A stretch of 64,000 bases of DNA from Lysinibacillus telephonicus. GTDB lineage: Bacteria > Bacillota > Bacilli > Bacillales_A > Planococcaceae. Location: assembly GCF_003966145.1 (NCBI RefSeq), contig NZ_RXNR01000003.1, positions 62,001-126,000 on the forward strand, written 5' to 3'. Below the pieces are notes generated by a model. It did not search any database, had not been told where the DNA came from, and saw only the letters and a list, made by a program, of their open reading frames with translations. Below are positions 61,886-64,000 of this stretch, piece by piece (within the stretch, counting starts at the first letter, position 1; each line of letters starts with the position of its first letter). Position numbers and translations under genes: made by a program.

Positions 61886-62584
61886 AATTTCTTCATTCTG
61901 CTTTTTTGAGTATAAGTCAACGAATAAATTTCCATTAGCATCAATTTGAGCTAGGAATACTTCATTTGTCGATTTTGCTCCGTGTTTTTGAATTTCATTT
62001 TGGAGCCAATTATTTGAGTAACCTAAAATCGTTAAATTTTTATCCAAAATATGACCATCGACTATTAATAAACTTGGTGCGTGCTCCATTTGCACTTTTA
62101 AACCCAATAAGCGAGGTGTTATTGGCTCAAGATCAGATTTTTTCATTACACTTAGTTCACCATTTGTCTCTAAGATGGCCATTTCTACATCCTCAATTTT
62201 AAAAATCCCTTCTTCACGTAATAGCTTCATTAGTTCATCAATCGCAAGTTGATTTTTCTTCATTGTTTCTTCTAACACTTTTCCACTTTTAATGAGAATC
62301 GCAGGCTTTCCATCAGTAAGTTCCAAGAATTTCCTCGATTTCAATCCTAAAAACCCCATGATGATCGGAAAAATTCCCCATAGACCTAATGCAATAAGTC
62401 CATCTGATATGTGTATATTTTTGTCTATAGACATCGTTGCAGCAATTGATCCTACTGTAATTCCTACAACATAGTCGAAAAATGTAAGATGTGAAAGCTG
62501 CTTTTTCCCCATTATTCTTGTCAGAATAAGCAAAACAATAAATGCTGTAATTGAACGCAGCAATATTAATAAAAATTCAGGCAT
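61883..62584 (-). CDS. DUF421-family membrane protein (YetF/YdfS-like)
   Basis: A 233-residue protein with three N-terminal membrane helices (FLLILLRSITAFIVLLIL; HLTFFDYVVGITVGSIAATM; GLIALGLWGIFPIIMGFLGL) and a cytoplasmic domain. The family marks RIMGKKQLSHLTFFDYVVGI and KPAILIKSGKVLEETMKKNQLAIDELMKLLRE are clear. In B. subtilis, YetF-type proteins are reported from the spore membrane; here the role is unknown. GGAGGTATTATGA precedes the ATG. Confidence 0.88.
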   Translation of the reverse strand: MPEFLLILLRSITAFIVLLILTRIMGKKQLSHLTFFDYVVGITVGSIAATMSIDKNIHISDGLIALGLWGIFPIIMGFLGLKSRKFLELTDGKPAILIKSGKVLEETMKKNQLAIDELMKLLREEGIFKIEDVEMAILETNGELSVMKKSDLEPITPRLLGLKVQMEHAPSLLIVDGHILDKNLTILGYSNNWLQNEIQKHGAKSTNEVFLAQIDANGNLFVDLYSKKQNEEI

Positions 62585-62798
62585 TCATAATACCTCCGTA
62601 ATTTTCCATTGTTGAGGAAGTATTTATATTATTGGATATCAAATCAATTAATATACAATAATTGGATTTTGTTTTGGATCATTAATCTTCAACTAATTTT
62701 TTAATAAATTTGCTACTTTAAGTTTTTCTATACAATAATAAATTACTGTGTTACCTTGATTTAGGCATAAATTTATTTTACATAAGGAGGCAAATAAT

Positions 62799-63677
62799 AT
62801 GGGAAATATATCAAGATTAAAAGTAATTGCTGGAGTAGCAATCGTAGTGCTCATTTGGGGCACTGTTTGGCCAATTTACAAAATAGCTTTAAATTATGCG
62901 CCTCCCATTTTATTCGCAGGATTAAGATCTATTCTTGGAGGACTTTTATTTTCTGCCTTTTTACTTCCAAAGTGGAGAGAAATTCGTTTTAAGGAAGTTT
63001 GGCATATTTTCATAATATCCGCCATATTTAATGTAATTATTTTTTATGGTCTTCAATCTATAGGTCTTCAATATTTACCTGCAGGACTTTTCTCAGTCAT
63101 AGTTTATTTACAGCCGGTGCTTGTCGTTTTACTTGCTTGGCTTTGGTTAAAAGAACCCTTAACTACAATGAAAATATCAGGCATTATTATTGGCTTTTTA
63201 GGGGTGATTTTTGTCAGCTTTGATGGCATCACAGGAAAAGTATCAGCCATCGGAATTTTATTAGCTCTTATTACAGGTATTGGTTGGGCTATTGGGACGG
63301 TATATGTTAAGAAGAAAAGTAGTTTAGTCAATGGATTATGGTTAGTAGCAATGCAAAACATAATTGGTGGTATTGTTTTTATTATTATAGGGATGGGGAC
63401 AGAAGATATAACTTCAATTGATTGGAATTTACCTTTTATCGCTACGCTTCTTTATGGTGCTGTTTTTGGTGTTACGTTAGCATTTGTTATCTATAATAAG
63501 TTAATGAGTGCAGGTGAAGCTAGTAAAGTAAGTTCGTTTACCTTTCTAGTACCACTTATTTCAGTCCTAATCGGTACACTCTTTTTAAATGAACCTTTTA
63601 CATATTCACTTCTAATTGGCATGGTTCTTATATTAGGCAGTATTTATATGATTAATAGAAAAAATATTCCACATTAA
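62799..63677 (+). CDS. EamA-family (DMT) transporter
   Basis: A 292-residue protein with ten helices in two EamA repeats. The first starts VAIVVLIWGTVWPIYKIALNYAPPILFAGLRSILGG, the second about residue 150 with GILLALITGIGWAIGTVYVKK. The end TYSLLIGMVLILGSIYMINRK is typical. It probably exports a metabolite or amino acid; substrate unknown. ATG follows AAGGAGG. Confidence 0.88.
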   Translation: MGNISRLKVIAGVAIVVLIWGTVWPIYKIALNYAPPILFAGLRSILGGLLFSAFLLPKWREIRFKEVWHIFIISAIFNVIIFYGLQSIGLQYLPAGLFSVIVYLQPVLVVLLAWLWLKEPLTTMKISGIIIGFLGVIFVSFDGITGKVSAIGILLALITGIGWAIGTVYVKKKSSLVNGLWLVAMQNIIGGIVFIIIGMGTEDITSIDWNLPFIATLLYGAVFGVTLAFVIYNKLMSAGEASKVSSFTFLVPLISVLIGTLFLNEPFTYSLLIGMVLILGSIYMINRKNIPH

Positions 63678-64000
63678 ATAACATGGAGTGAAGAATCCTT
63701 AGTAATTCTTCACTCTATTTTTTATAAATTAAACTATCGAGAAACAAAGGCAAAAATGTGATAGCTTAAGATTATCATCTGCTTATATGCTTTATCATAA
63801 TGTTCAACTGACTTATAACGAATGAAAATATCATTTATAAAAATTTGATATTATTTGTTTAAACTTTAAAATATGTATGTTTTTTTTGTAATTTTTACTG
63901 TAAACGCAATCAATATGAACAATATGTGAAATAATTCACTAACTATTTTAATTTGATAATTTTGGGTGTAGAATGGTCTCAATGATATATAACACAATGT
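63678..64000. other. Right-end intergenic DNA
   Basis: After the terminator at 63686-63724 the sequence is AT-rich to the window edge. I see no gene or repeat. A gene may start beyond the edge. Confidence 0.5.
63686..63724 (+). terminator. Terminator of the EamA transporter gene
   Basis: A GAGTGAAGAAT/ATTCTTCACTC stem is followed by TATTTTTTAT. Confidence 0.9.

Noticed and set aside
1-64000. CRISPR array, tRNA or rRNA genes
   Set aside because: No regularly spaced identical repeats and no tRNA- or rRNA-like sequences were noticed on reading either strand.

Overview
This AT-rich 64 kb window looks like a chromosome segment of a low-GC, endospore-forming member of the Bacillales, most like the Lysinibacillus/Solibacillus/Planococcaceae side of the order. 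The evidence is an H-type small acid-soluble spore protein, a Spo0E-type phosphatase, YqhG/YqhH homologues, a BioB-BioY pair with a BirA-type operator, strong purine-rich ribosome binding sites, and many intrinsic hairpin-T terminators. I see no rRNA, tRNA, CRISPR array or intact transposase. The placement rests on gene content and style only.

The left third (1-17.4 kb) is ordinary housekeeping and accessory metabolism on the minus strand with a few plus-strand genes. It holds an SLH-type secreted protein, tag, a YhdH-type reductase, a DinB-like protein, purU, AIM24, bioY-bioB under a BirA box, a B12-binding radical SAM protein, an alpha/beta hydrolase, sspH and a DHFR-like protein. At 17.5-19.5 kb lies an accessory patch. 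It contains the decayed end of a Tn7-like element (a 38-codon tnsA remnant flanked by short end-type repeats), then an ArsR-family regulator with a duplicated promoter/operator, and an MFS efflux gene carrying a matching operator. From 20 to 38 kb come an RNA methylase, RNase H-like, EcsC-like, aldehyde dehydrogenase, a repeat-containing secreted protein, an alpha-carbonic anhydrase, YqhG and YqhH (split by a GC-rich dispersed repeat), Spo0E-like, PrpE-like, a PQQ-type sugar dehydrogenase and a DHA2 MFS pump.

The most interesting region is 38.2-54.0 kb, fifteen consecutive minus-strand genes for sugar-acid use in two blocks. Block A (53958 to 49580) is a 6-phosphogluconate-dehydrogenase-like gene, PfkB sugar kinase, KDPG/KDPGal aldolase, D-galactonate dehydratase and ribose-5-phosphate isomerase. 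It encodes the phosphorylative (De Ley-Doudoroff) galactonate route plus two pentose-phosphate steps. Block B (49407 to 38247) is a DctP-DctQ-DctM TRAP transporter, a long IlvD/Edd-family dehydratase, an IclR regulator, an FAH-family 2-keto-3-deoxy-pentonate dehydratase-like enzyme, a ketoglutarate-semialdehyde-type aldehyde dehydrogenase, a DapA/YagE-type aldolase broken by one extra A in an A9 run, a U32-family protein and a D-2-hydroxyacid dehydrogenase. Block B therefore holds enzymes of both the Weimberg (to 2-oxoglutarate) and Dahms (to pyruvate plus glycolaldehyde) branches, and the Dahms aldolase is the frameshifted one. A promoter, a near-consensus CcpA cre site and a 17-bp palindrome lie in front of dctP.

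The right end (55-64 kb) is again ordinary: MOSC protein, SDR, ilvE, GNAT, retropepsin-like protease, nitrilase-family amidase, MarR regulator, lipoprotein, DUF421 membrane protein and EamA transporter. About 1 kb at 53.96-54.98 kb has no intact gene and looks like decayed coding DNA. Where an upstream purine-rich site clearly favoured an internal start codon, I moved the gene start and said so.
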